Positions 1-7,032 of a stretch of 11,707 bases of DNA are shown here, piece after piece. How positions within the stretch are numbered: the first letter of the stretch is position 1; each line of letters begins with the position of its first letter. The DNA is from Candidatus Eiseniibacteriota bacterium (lineage in GTDB: Bacteria; JAFGKV01). The notes below the pieces were generated by a model. That model worked only from the letters and a program-made list of their open reading frames with translations. It had not been told where the DNA came from and made no database searches. The position numbers and the translations under genes were made by a program. The DNA lies in the NCBI GenBank assembly GCA_025453925.1, contig JALOPK010000077.1, positions 1-11,707 on the forward strand, read 5' to 3'.

Positions 1-312
1 CCGGTCATAGGGTTCTCGCTCCTGGACCAGCGGGGCGCCGTCGCGTTCGGCAGTAACACCCAGATCGAGGGTTCGGCGGTCGATCTCTGTGGGGAGGGCG
101 TGATCGAGATCGGCATTCGACGGCTTTCGCTCCTGTCCGGCCTGTTCTATGTCGGCTTCGCGGCCCATTCCACCGACCAAGCGGTGCAGTATCACCGTTT
201 TGACAACTACTACAGCATCATCATCGACCCTCGCAGGAGCTTCGATGGCCGCGTTGACATGGAGTGCCGCTGGCGGATGCTTCCGACCGGCAACGAGGTG
301 CGCGGTGACTGA
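1..312 (+). CDS. wzt: Wzt-type polysaccharide ABC transporter ATP-binding protein, C-terminal carbohydrate-binding domain (5' partial)
   Basis: The reading frame is open from the first base to TGA at 310-312, giving the last 103 residues of a protein whose start lies off the window. The pattern matches the Wzt C-terminal domain: an early segment PVIGFSLLDQRG, then FGSNTQ, a central IEIGIRRLSLLSGLFYVGFA strand pair, and a closing YHRFDNYYS segment. In E. coli O9a and relatives this beta-sandwich sits behind the ABC ATPase domain and binds the capped non-reducing end of the O-polysaccharide, coupling chain termination to export through Wzm. Walker motifs are not visible because that half is missing. 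The next gene starts inside its last codons, and the following genes encode coiled-coil and methyltransferase proteins, as expected for a termination-coupled exporter. Family assignment is fairly secure; the ligand is unknown. Confidence 0.82.
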   Translation, partial: PVIGFSLLDQRGAVAFGSNTQIEGSAVDLCGEGVIEIGIRRLSLLSGLFYVGFAAHSTDQAVQYHRFDNYYSIIIDPRRSFDGRVDMECRWRMLPTGNEVRGD

Positions 313-1012
313 GGTGCGCCCCAGTGACGAGCTCGATGTCCGCGAGATCCTGCGCGCGATTCGCGCGGAGGTTTCCGCTCCCGCGGAGGAGCCCGCCGAA
401 GATGCTGCGACTTCGCACAATGATCTCCAAATCCTGCGGTCTCAGCACGACATACGGCGATACGACCTATCGACCGACAAGTCCTTCGCCCCGCTGGTGA
501 TTGGCGCGAAGCGGTTGGTCGAGGCGGTGGTCCGACCCTACGCGGGACACTTCCTCGACAAGCAGGCCCACTACAATGCGGCACTGAACCGGGTCGTATC
601 CCGGATTCTGGCGGAGATTGAGGGCGTGAGCCAGCAGTTGACGACAATCCAAAATGAGCAGAAGGCGCTGCAGCAACTGATCCGCACCGACATGGACGAC
701 CTTCGATCGCGGCTGGAGCGTCTCCGTGGCGAGATGGCCCAGCGGCACCAGAGCCTTCATCATGCGCTCCATGCCGGTCTGGAGGAGCAGGACCGCAGGT
801 CCGCGGAGCGCGAAGAGGTTGGGCAACAGGAACTGCAAGAGGCCGCCATTGGCCTCCAGCGCAATCTGGCGGAGGCCGTGGATCGTCTACAAGTGCGACT
901 GGCCGAGGTCGAGCACAAGACCGTGGAGAGCCAGAAGGATGTTCAGGACCGCCTGTCCCGTGAGATCGCCGCGGTCGTGGACTTCATCGAAGAGGTGCTC
1001 CCGGCGCTGTAG
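305..1012 (+). CDS. Coiled-coil protein associated with polysaccharide export and termination
   Basis: The protein has 235 residues from GTG at 305, which overlaps the upstream stop by 8 bases and has GAGGTG at 295-300 as a possible ribosome site. An in-frame ATG at 149 would add 52 low-complexity residues lying wholly inside the Wzt frame, so I rejected it. Residues 9-23 (ELDVREILRAIRAEV) resemble the short amphipathic helix that opens many cluster-encoded methyltransferases and glycosyltransferases. Residues 58-95 carry a compact module (KSFAPLVIGAKRLVEAVVRP, then a FLDKQAHYN segment) that I recognise as usually preceding a coiled coil in such proteins. Residues 88-230 are almost uninterrupted charged heptad-like helix rich in Q, E, R and L. 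There is no catalytic motif, signal peptide or membrane span. It probably acts as a scaffold or ruler subunit paired with the next gene product; that role is inference. Confidence 0.75.
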   Translation: MTEVRPSDELDVREILRAIRAEVSAPAEEPAEDAATSHNDLQILRSQHDIRRYDLSTDKSFAPLVIGAKRLVEAVVRPYAGHFLDKQAHYNAALNRVVSRILAEIEGVSQQLTTIQNEQKALQQLIRTDMDDLRSRLERLRGEMAQRHQSLHHALHAGLEEQDRRSAEREEVGQQELQEAAIGLQRNLAEAVDRLQVRLAEVEHKTVESQKDVQDRLSREIAAVVDFIEEVLPAL

Positions 1013-1035
1013 CCGAGGGGCGTACCGCAATTCTC

Positions 1036-1043
1036 AGGGAGGA
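1036..1043 (+). promoter_or_regulatory. Strong ribosome binding site for the methyltransferase gene
   Basis: AGGGAGGA lies 4 bases before ATG 1048. It shows that the methyltransferase is translated as its own polypeptide and is not simply a frameshifted continuation of the coiled-coil gene that ends at 1012. Confidence 0.7.
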
Positions 1044-1047
1044 AGTC

Positions 1048-2502
1048 ATGGCGTCAGGGAAGGGACCGGCCGGCTCAGCGCCGGAGATGGCCCGCGGGAA
1101 TGACGGCACCGTCAGCATTGCCGCAAGGCTTGAGGCCATCCGGTCCAAGACCAGAGCCAGCGAAGAGCGCATGGATGCGGTCCTGCGGTCCATCGAGGAG
1201 GTTCGGTCGGAGGTCAAGGATCACGTCGCCGCAACTCAGCGCGACTTGGCTGAGCGCGTGCAGACCGCCGAACGGAAGAGTGTGGAAATCGAGGCGAGGC
1301 TCTTGGACATGCAGCAGGGAGAGCATGGGCTGCAATCGCAAGTAAGCACGGCGGTGGACTTGATGAAGACAGGGCTTGATCGTCACATGCAGGAACTCGG
1401 CCGGGAGCTGGCGGGGCGACTGGAAAGCATGCAGCGGAGCGAACAGGAAGTCGAGGGTCGGGTGAAGTGCTTTGAGGCCATCGGCGACCGGCTCAAGGCA
1501 ATGATCAGTGCGACCGAGAGCGTCGGCCCTCAGCTCCGCGAGCTTCTTGGGGCCGTTGACGATATGCGCACGAATCTTGGCGTGAGCATTGACGCCATCG
1601 GAACGGTGCGCGATGACGTCCAGGGCAGTATCGCTACCCTCACGAAGGCCCAGGCTGATCTTGGCGCGCGTCTCACGCTGTTGGAGACAGGGCTGAGCGA
1701 AGCGCGGGCGGAGCTTGCTGCTTCGGCCGGCAGACTGAGCAAGGAACAGGAGAACGCGCTGCAGAGTGCCCTGGCGCCAATCGATCGTCGTGCGACGGAG
1801 GCACGGCAGCTATCCGTCCTTGCGCCGGGCGATTTTCCCTATTTCCGCTTCGAAGATCTCCATCGGGGGAGCGCCGAAGCCGTCAGGGACCTGATTCGCC
1901 CCCTGGTTCGCAACTTCGTCCGATGTCAAATGGTCGTGGATCTTGGCTGTGGCCGTGGCGAGTTCCTTGATCTGTGCGTGCAGGAAGGGATCGGCGCCTA
2001 CGGTGTTGACTCCAATGAGGACATGGTTCTTCACTGTCAGCGCATTGGCCTCGATGTCGTGCGCGATGATATCGTGGACCACCTCCGCGGGCTCAAAGAG
2101 AAATCGGTGGACGGCGTCTTCTGTTCGCAGGTCGTGGAGCACCTTCCGATGCTCAAGGTGCAGGCACTGCTGCGCGAGTGTTTCCGCGTGCTCAAGGTCG
2201 GCACCCACATGGTCCTGGTGACGATCAACCCTCTGTCGCTCTATGCACTGGCGAACAACTTCTACCTCGACCCAACCCATGTGAGGCCGCTCCCGCCCGA
2301 AACCATGCGGTTCCTGGCGGAGGATGCGGGCTTCCGGAAACTGTCCGTCTCCTATTTCTCTCCGTTCGGCCCGGACTACACGCTGCTGCCGGTGCGGTTT
2401 GAGCAGGAGAGCGAGGAGCAGCGCGCCATACGCGTGAACTTCGACAGGCTGAACCACGTCGTGTTCGGCAACCAGGAATACGCACTCATTGGCCTCAAGT
2501 AG
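1048..2502 (+). CDS. Coiled-coil / SAM-dependent class I methyltransferase fusion
   Basis: The protein has 484 residues from ATG 1048, preceded by AGGGAGGA. Residues about 20-260 form long helical, heptad-like stretches with few prolines and read as coiled coil. A linker (FPYFRFEDLHRGS, from about 263) leads into a Rossmann methyltransferase domain: SAM-binding motif I DLGCGRG at 298-304, an acidic post-I segment GVDSNEDM, the SQVVEHL motif around 360-366, and a beta-hairpin LKVGTHMVLVTINP. A DPTHVRP signature at 408-414 is common in O-antigen-locus methyltransferases. There is no kinase domain. By analogy with WbdD it may methylate the terminal sugar and stop chain growth, with the helix setting distance from the membrane. 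In WbdD, however, the methyltransferase is N-terminal and the coil C-terminal. It could instead modify an internal sugar. The fold call is firm; the substrate is unknown. Confidence 0.88.
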   Translation: MASGKGPAGSAPEMARGNDGTVSIAARLEAIRSKTRASEERMDAVLRSIEEVRSEVKDHVAATQRDLAERVQTAERKSVEIEARLLDMQQGEHGLQSQVSTAVDLMKTGLDRHMQELGRELAGRLESMQRSEQEVEGRVKCFEAIGDRLKAMISATESVGPQLRELLGAVDDMRTNLGVSIDAIGTVRDDVQGSIATLTKAQADLGARLTLLETGLSEARAELAASAGRLSKEQENALQSALAPIDRRATEARQLSVLAPGDFPYFRFEDLHRGSAEAVRDLIRPLVRNFVRCQMVVDLGCGRGEFLDLCVQEGIGAYGVDSNEDMVLHCQRIGLDVVRDDIVDHLRGLKEKSVDGVFCSQVVEHLPMLKVQALLRECFRVLKVGTHMVLVTINPLSLYALANNFYLDPTHVRPLPPETMRFLAEDAGFRKLSVSYFSPFGPDYTLLPVRFEQESEEQRAIRVNFDRLNHVVFGNQEYALIGLK

Positions 2503-4594
2503 ACTCACGATCCTCGCCCCTCAGCCGGGGGTGAACCGTGGCTACTGGGTGAGCTTCGTGGGGGAGATGCTCAGGCGGCTTACCGCCGAGTACGAAACCG
2601 TGGTCGTCGAGAGTCCCCACGGCCCCTTGCACACCGCAGCCACCCCGGGGGACGAAGTCGTCATCGGAGTCGCTCCGTCGCGGGAGACCGTGCCACCGCC
2701 GGGACCGCATGTCTGGATCCCACGCATCGGTGAACCAGTTGAACGCACGCACCCCTGGTCCTCTGCCGGCGTGATCTTGCTCCCCTTGGGCGTCGGCGCC
2801 GTAGATGCCAGCCTCCCGGTGACCCACCTTGGGGCCGGCCTCCCTCATGCTGAAGGACAACCCGACAAAGCCGGGCCCCACCCCGCCGATAACGTCCCCG
2901 GAATCATCAAAGTAAGGCCCGATGGGGAAGACTGCGTGACGTCGTTCCTGGCGGCTCTTGCCAAGGGATGCATACCGATCGTCCCCGCGGATAGCCCACT
3001 GCTGGCGTATCTCTGCGAGCGATGGAAGCTGGGCCTCCCCTGCGGGGATGAGTCGGAGGCGACTGCGGCGCAACGGTACCTTGAGGGCAACCCAACCGTT
3101 GCGCACAGGATGAGCGACGCCGGCCGCCGCTTCATCACGCGATCGCTTTCATGGCCCAGGGTGTATCGGCGTTTCCGCGCAGGCGTTCGCGCCGTCGAGT
3201 CACCGCTGGCCGTCACCCATGTGATCGTCCTGAACTGGAACGGGAGAGACCTCCTTCCCGACTGCCTCGAGTCACTCCGTGATCAGTGCTATCCCCGCAT
3301 GGTGCCGGTGGTGGTGGACAATGGCAGCGGTGACGGCAGTCCCGCCTTCGTTGCCAGCGTGTTCCCGGAGTGCCGTGTCATCGTGAATCGCAGGAACCTC
3401 GGCTTCGCCGAAGGGAACAACGTGGGCATGCGGGTTGCCATTGAGGAGCGCGCCGAGCATGTCGTTCTGCTGAACAACGATACCAGGGTCGCACGGGGGT
3501 GGCTCAAGGCACTGATTTCCCGCGCCGGCGAGAGCGCGGACATAGGTGCGGTGGGTTCGCGAATGCTGTTCTTCGACAGACCCCGTACCGTGAACAGCGC
3601 GGGGGGGGCAATGAACCAGTCGCTGTATGGCTGGGATCGCGGTGTGTTCGAACATGATGCCCGCAAATGGCGCCAACCGGAGGATTGCCTCTCGGTCACC
3701 GGCGGGTCCGTTCTCCTCCGCGTCGACGCCCTGCGTGCATCCGGACTTCTCGACAAAGTCTACTTCGCTTACTACGAGGATACCGATCTCTGTCATCGGA
3801 TCCGCCTGGCAGGCTGGCGCGTCGTGTACGCACCGGCGAGCAAGGTGTTTCACAAGCTCTCGGCGACCTCGGGTCCGGTTTCTGAATGGAAGACCTTCCT
3901 CCTGGAACGCTCCCGGTATCGGTTCATCCTTAAGAACGTGCCGCTCAGCTATCTCGCACGCCACGGCAACCGGCTGCTGGGGCAGGAGTGGGGAGAACTC
4001 CAATCGTGGTGGAGAGCTCGCGAGTACCGTCGCGTCCTCGCGCAGCTTCGGGCGGCCTTCTCCGCGTGCGCCAAACTGCCGGGAATCGTTGCATGGAGGG
4101 TGCTCAGCGGCTCCGGGCGGGACAGTGACTGGACGGCCGAGCTCACCCCCGGCTTCGCGCGCCCCTCGTTCCCCGGTGCAGATGAGGAGTTCGCTGACCT
4201 GTATGCCGGGATGACGCCCGAGGGCCGCACCATCCCCACCTGTGTGTGCACGTCGTTGCGGGGCGAGTGGTCGGCGGTGCAGGCGACCTTCCCCAAGGTT
4301 CGGATGATTGGTGGGTGGTGCGCGCTCAACATGACCAACCACCGAATCGCCGAGGGCAATCTCCAGGTCCACCTCTTCCTGCCTCCGGATAGGTCCTCGG
4401 CGGAGCTCACCCTTCTGTGCCCGCCTGAGGGGCCACGGACCGTGACCATCCCCCATCCAGGATGGCACACTCTCATCCTTCCGATCCGGAACGTGCCCGC
4501 CCGCGCGGTGGTTGAGCTCTCGGCATCGCATCCTTTAGGGATAAACGAAGTGAGCCTGCTGCCGTCGGGGAGTGCCCTTCTGCGAAGCGGCTGA
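2489..4594 (+). CDS. Multidomain glycosyltransferase: degenerate GT-B-like N-terminus, GT2 catalytic domain, beta-rich C-terminus
   Basis: The protein has 701 residues from TTG 2489, overlapping the previous gene by 14 bases with AGGA at 2474-2477 upstream. GTG 2531 is an in-frame alternative but would cut into the first beta strand (LTILAPQ). Residues 1 to about 235 look like a shortened GT4-type GT-B fold. The place of its E-x7-E motif is occupied by E147 with A155 in the second position, so this half may be inactive. Residues about 241-500 are a GT2 (GT-A) domain of the rhamnosyltransferase-like type: VIVLNWNG from 245, VDNGSGD, the NNDT metal and nucleotide-sugar motif at 329-332, and EDTDLCHR at 430-437. 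Residues about 550-700 are beta-rich, ending in a segment with PGWHTLILPI, resembling a small sandwich domain seen behind similar transferases. It is probably cytoplasmic, adding a sugar to the growing glycan. Donor and linkage are unknown. Confidence 0.85.
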   Translation: MASSRLTILAPQPGVNRGYWVSFVGEMLRRLTAEYETVVVESPHGPLHTAATPGDEVVIGVAPSRETVPPPGPHVWIPRIGEPVERTHPWSSAGVILLPLGVGAVDASLPVTHLGAGLPHAEGQPDKAGPHPADNVPGIIKVRPDGEDCVTSFLAALAKGCIPIVPADSPLLAYLCERWKLGLPCGDESEATAAQRYLEGNPTVAHRMSDAGRRFITRSLSWPRVYRRFRAGVRAVESPLAVTHVIVLNWNGRDLLPDCLESLRDQCYPRMVPVVVDNGSGDGSPAFVASVFPECRVIVNRRNLGFAEGNNVGMRVAIEERAEHVVLLNNDTRVARGWLKALISRAGESADIGAVGSRMLFFDRPRTVNSAGGAMNQSLYGWDRGVFEHDARKWRQPEDCLSVTGGSVLLRVDALRASGLLDKVYFAYYEDTDLCHRIRLAGWRVVYAPASKVFHKLSATSGPVSEWKTFLLERSRYRFILKNVPLSYLARHGNRLLGQEWGELQSWWRAREYRRVLAQLRAAFSACAKLPGIVAWRVLSGSGRDSDWTAELTPGFARPSFPGADEEFADLYAGMTPEGRTIPTCVCTSLRGEWSAVQATFPKVRMIGGWCALNMTNHRIAEGNLQVHLFLPPDRSSAELTLLCPPEGPRTVTIPHPGWHTLILPIRNVPARAVVELSASHPLGINEVSLLPSGSALLRSG

Positions 4595-4596
4595 CC

Positions 4597-5850
4597 ATGC
4601 ACCTCCTTGTCGTTACGCCGCTCTACTGGCCCGATGAATCGGGTGCCACCCGGCTGCTCCGGGGTTATGCGGAGAGCCTTGCCGCCATGGGCCACACGGT
4701 CGAAGTGTGGACGACCGATGCGGCCGAGAATCGCGCGTTGTACGATCCCTGCGCGGCCCAGACTCCCGCCCGGGCGGCAACCCACGGGGGAGTGAGAGTT
4801 CGCCGGTTTCGGCTCTGGCATCCCGTTGACAAGCACCGAGCATTCACCAAGGCCTTCCGCATGCCTTTGCCCGGCTCCGGCTACGTGTTCGATGCCCCTC
4901 ATGTCGCATCCCTTTCCCTGCAGCGTGCCGCGTTGCTGTCCCGGCAGTCCTTCGACATGGTGTTGGCCGGCTATCTTCCTTTCACGGGCTTCATCCATGC
5001 CGGGGCGGTCGTGGCGAAGCGCCTCGACATTCCCCTAGTCGTGTTGCCGCTCCTCCATCTGGGGGAACCCAGCGACCATACGCTGCTCGCGGCATTCGGG
5101 CGTCCTCTGCAGCGCCGAGTGCTTCATCGGGCAGATATGCTGCTCGCCAACACCGAGGTCGAGGCGACCGCACTCAGGCGATGGGGTATCGAGCCCAGGC
5201 GCATCGCCGTTGTCGGGGCAGGATTGGATCCTGATTGCCTGAGAAACGGATTGCCTTCCCGCTTCAAGAAGCGCTTCGGCCTCCACCACCCGATAGTATT
5301 CCAGATCTCCACGCAGACCCACGACAAGGGATCTCACCATGTTGTCGAGGCCATGAAACAGGTGTGGGGCGCGGGAATTGAAGCCCATCTGGTCATGGCT
5401 GGCAGTGTCCTTCCGGACTTCGACGACTATCTGTCGCATCAGCCAAAGGAAGTGCTCGAGCGGCTGGTCTGCGCGGGGCATCTGGAGGAGCAATCCAAGA
5501 ACGATCTCCTTGCCGCGGGGGATGTGATGGTGATGATGTCCAGGGCGGAGAGTTTCGGGATCGCGTATCTAGAGGCCTGGCTGTACGGGAAACCCGTGAT
5601 AGGCTGCTACGCGGGTTCGCTTCCCGCGCTTATCTGGGATGGAGTCGACGGATTCCTTGTGCCGTTCGCAGATGTTCATATGCTTGCCGAGACCCTACGA
5701 ATCCTCCTGACGCGGCCCGATCTTCGGGCACAGCTTGGCGAGGCGGGAAAGTCCAAGGTGGCCGCTTCGTACCTCTGGAGGCAGCGGATGGAGAGGCTTC
5801 TGCGTGCCTTGCGCACGGTGGATCGACGGAGAGAATCTTGCACAGAATAG
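4597..5850 (+). CDS. GT4-family glycosyltransferase
   Basis: The protein has 417 residues from ATG 4597, 2 bases after the preceding stop, so translation is probably coupled. The N-terminal Rossmann half starts with LLVVTPLYWPDESGATRLL and the AMGHTVEVWT strand typical of retaining GT-B enzymes. The C-terminal half has a donor-binding DKG at 243-245 (the usual position of the R/K-x-K-G or similar diphosphate contact) and the E-x7-E pair at E318 and E326 in ESFGIAYLE. The GKPVIG and DGVDGFLVP segments follow as normal. Length is ordinary for GT4. There is no membrane span or signal peptide, so it is expected to act on the cytoplasmic face, using a nucleotide sugar to extend the polysaccharide. 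All key residues are present, so it is probably active. The sugar transferred cannot be read from sequence. Confidence 0.9.
   Translation: MHLLVVTPLYWPDESGATRLLRGYAESLAAMGHTVEVWTTDAAENRALYDPCAAQTPARAATHGGVRVRRFRLWHPVDKHRAFTKAFRMPLPGSGYVFDAPHVASLSLQRAALLSRQSFDMVLAGYLPFTGFIHAGAVVAKRLDIPLVVLPLLHLGEPSDHTLLAAFGRPLQRRVLHRADMLLANTEVEATALRRWGIEPRRIAVVGAGLDPDCLRNGLPSRFKKRFGLHHPIVFQISTQTHDKGSHHVVEAMKQVWGAGIEAHLVMAGSVLPDFDDYLSHQPKEVLERLVCAGHLEEQSKNDLLAAGDVMVMMSRAESFGIAYLEAWLYGKPVIGCYAGSLPALIWDGVDGFLVPFADVHMLAETLRILLTRPDLRAQLGEAGKSKVAASYLWRQRMERLLRALRTVDRRRESCTE
5828..5834 (+). promoter_or_regulatory. Ribosome binding site supporting a TTG start
   Basis: GGAGAGA lies 3 bases before TTG 5838, inside the end of the upstream glycosyltransferase gene. 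Together with the immediate GT-B opening strand (HRIGIDISR) it supports the TTG as the true start. Confidence 0.55.
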
Positions 5851-6980
5851 GCATTGACATATCCCGGACCCTCGGGCAGCCCGGTGGGGTAGGCTGGTTT
5901 GTCGATCGGTATGTCCGTGCCCTGGCGACTGTGGATTCGACGAACCACTACACGTTCTACCCTTTCTTCTGGTTCTGCCATCCCCGCGAGTACCGAGACG
6001 CCTTCCGGCCATCCCACCCCCACTTCCGGGTTCATGACCTGAACAGGAGTTTCGAAGATCTCAGGCAGCGTTGGTCCGGCCAAGGCCTCACCCCCCGCGA
6101 ACTGCTCGGTCCCATCGAGTTGCTCCATTCTCCGGGATACACGGCACCCTACGTGCCGGGGATCAAGCTGTGTGTCACCATTCACGACATGAGCTTTCTC
6201 ACCCACCCGCATTTCCACACCGAGGAGAACCGGCAGTTCTGCATGGTGCAGTCCATGCGGGCTGCTCGCCTCGCCGATGCGATCTTGTGCGATTCCCAAG
6301 CAACCGCGGATGACGTGAGACGCTATCTGCACGTGCCTTTGGAGCGGCTCTTCGTGGTCCCCGGCGCGGCAGGGCCTGAGTTCAGGAGGCTCACCGACGC
6401 CCGAGCCATCGCGGCGACGCTGTTCCGGCTGGGAATCACGGAGAACTTCCTGCTGTTCGTCGGGACCGTCGAACCACGGAAGAACCTTGCGACGCTGATC
6501 GAGGCTTTTGCCCGGGTGACGAAAGGGACTCAGCGCCCGGAGCTCCTGGTGATCGCCGGCGGTACGGGGTGGAAGAACGACCAAGTCTATGAGCGGGTCA
6601 GGGAACTCCGGCTGGAGGCCGCCGTCCGTTTTCTGGGCTACGTCACCGTGGAGGATCTGGTCGTGCTCTACAACGCCTGCCGCGCGTTTGTGTATCCCTC
6701 GCTCTATGAGGGATTCGGGCTTCCGGTACTGGAAGCAATGTCCTGCGGGGCGCCGGTGATAACGTCGGGGGTGTCCTCGCTTCCGGAGGTAGCAGGCGAC
6801 GCCGCACTGCTACTCGACCCTCGTGACACGGATGCGCTCGTCGACGCGATCTGCGCCGTGCTTGACGACTCAGGGCTTCGGTCTGGATTGAGGACCAAAG
6901 GCCTGGAAAGATGCCGCCGGTTCTCCTGGGAACAGACGGCCAGACTCACCGTTGAGGTTTATCGGAGGTGCCTTGCGTGA
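5838..6980 (+). CDS. GT4-family glycosyltransferase (mannosyltransferase-like)
   Basis: The protein has 380 residues from TTG 5838, overlapping the previous gene by 13 bases. It opens with a strand RIGIDISR and the glycine loop GGVGWF (residues 16-21), which replaces the usual GGIG motif. The middle has HDMSFLTHP, a conserved stretch of this GT4 subgroup. The donor site shows GTVEPRKN with R214, K215 and N216, and the E-x7-E pair is E291 and E299 in EGFGLPVLE, followed by the APVITSGVSSLPEVAGDAA segment. This pattern is close to the WbdA/WbaZ-like and other mannosyl- or rhamnosyltransferase-annotated GT4 enzymes of O-antigen loci, but donor specificity is a guess. It is soluble and expected at the inner membrane cytoplasmic face, extending the same glycan as its neighbours. 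It looks intact and active. Confidence 0.9.
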   Translation: MHRIGIDISRTLGQPGGVGWFVDRYVRALATVDSTNHYTFYPFFWFCHPREYRDAFRPSHPHFRVHDLNRSFEDLRQRWSGQGLTPRELLGPIELLHSPGYTAPYVPGIKLCVTIHDMSFLTHPHFHTEENRQFCMVQSMRAARLADAILCDSQATADDVRRYLHVPLERLFVVPGAAGPEFRRLTDARAIAATLFRLGITENFLLFVGTVEPRKNLATLIEAFARVTKGTQRPELLVIAGGTGWKNDQVYERVRELRLEAAVRFLGYVTVEDLVVLYNACRAFVYPSLYEGFGLPVLEAMSCGAPVITSGVSSLPEVAGDAALLLDPRDTDALVDAICAVLDDSGLRSGLRTKGLERCRRFSWEQTARLTVEVYRRCLA

Positions 6981-7018
6981 TACGCGACGTTTGTCGCCCG
7001 TCCCGCGAATCCGTCGTG

Positions 7019-7025
7019 AAGGAGG
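7019..7025 (+). promoter_or_regulatory. Near-consensus Shine-Dalgarno deciding the start of the small exported protein
   Basis: AAGGAGG lies 7 bases before ATG 7033. A farther upstream in-frame ATG at 6952 lies inside the preceding glycosyltransferase gene and has no comparable site. This is the strongest ribosome site seen in the window and may mean higher expression of this gene than of the rest of the operon. Confidence 0.75.
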
Positions 7026-7032
7026 TTATGCC

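Noticed and set aside
250-280. A TTGACA-like box as a promoter
   Set aside because: It lies inside the Wzt coding sequence and has no convincing -10 partner; such hexamers are expected by chance.
149-304. An upstream ATG extension of the coiled-coil gene
   Set aside because: The extra 52 residues lie entirely within the Wzt coding frame and read as out-of-frame low-complexity Ser/Thr/Ala sequence; GTG 305 fits the overlap style of the operon.
964-1047. Programmed frameshifting joining the coiled-coil and methyltransferase genes
   Set aside because: The downstream frame is open from 964, but there is no slippery heptamer that I can see, the open stretch has no coding character, and ATG 1048 has its own strong ribosome site.
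3601-3608. A run of eight G in the GT2 gene as a phase-variation tract
   Set aside because: In DNA this GC-rich a run of eight is expected by chance about once or twice per window, and it encodes the family-typical glycine pair after NSA, so there is no specific sign of contingency.
3272-4531. A 419-codon open frame antisense to the GT2 gene
   Set aside because: It is an antisense shadow in GC-rich DNA. Its translation has no domain pattern and is rich in R, H, P and G, while the + strand carries clear GT2 motifs.
5676-6584. A 302-codon open frame antisense to the two GT4 genes
   Set aside because: It spans the junction of two well-supported + strand genes, lacks any recognisable motif and has shadow-like composition.
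6952-7032. An upstream ATG extension of the small exported protein
   Set aside because: It would bury the signal-like stretch behind 27 residues and ignore the AAGGAGG site placed correctly for ATG 7033.
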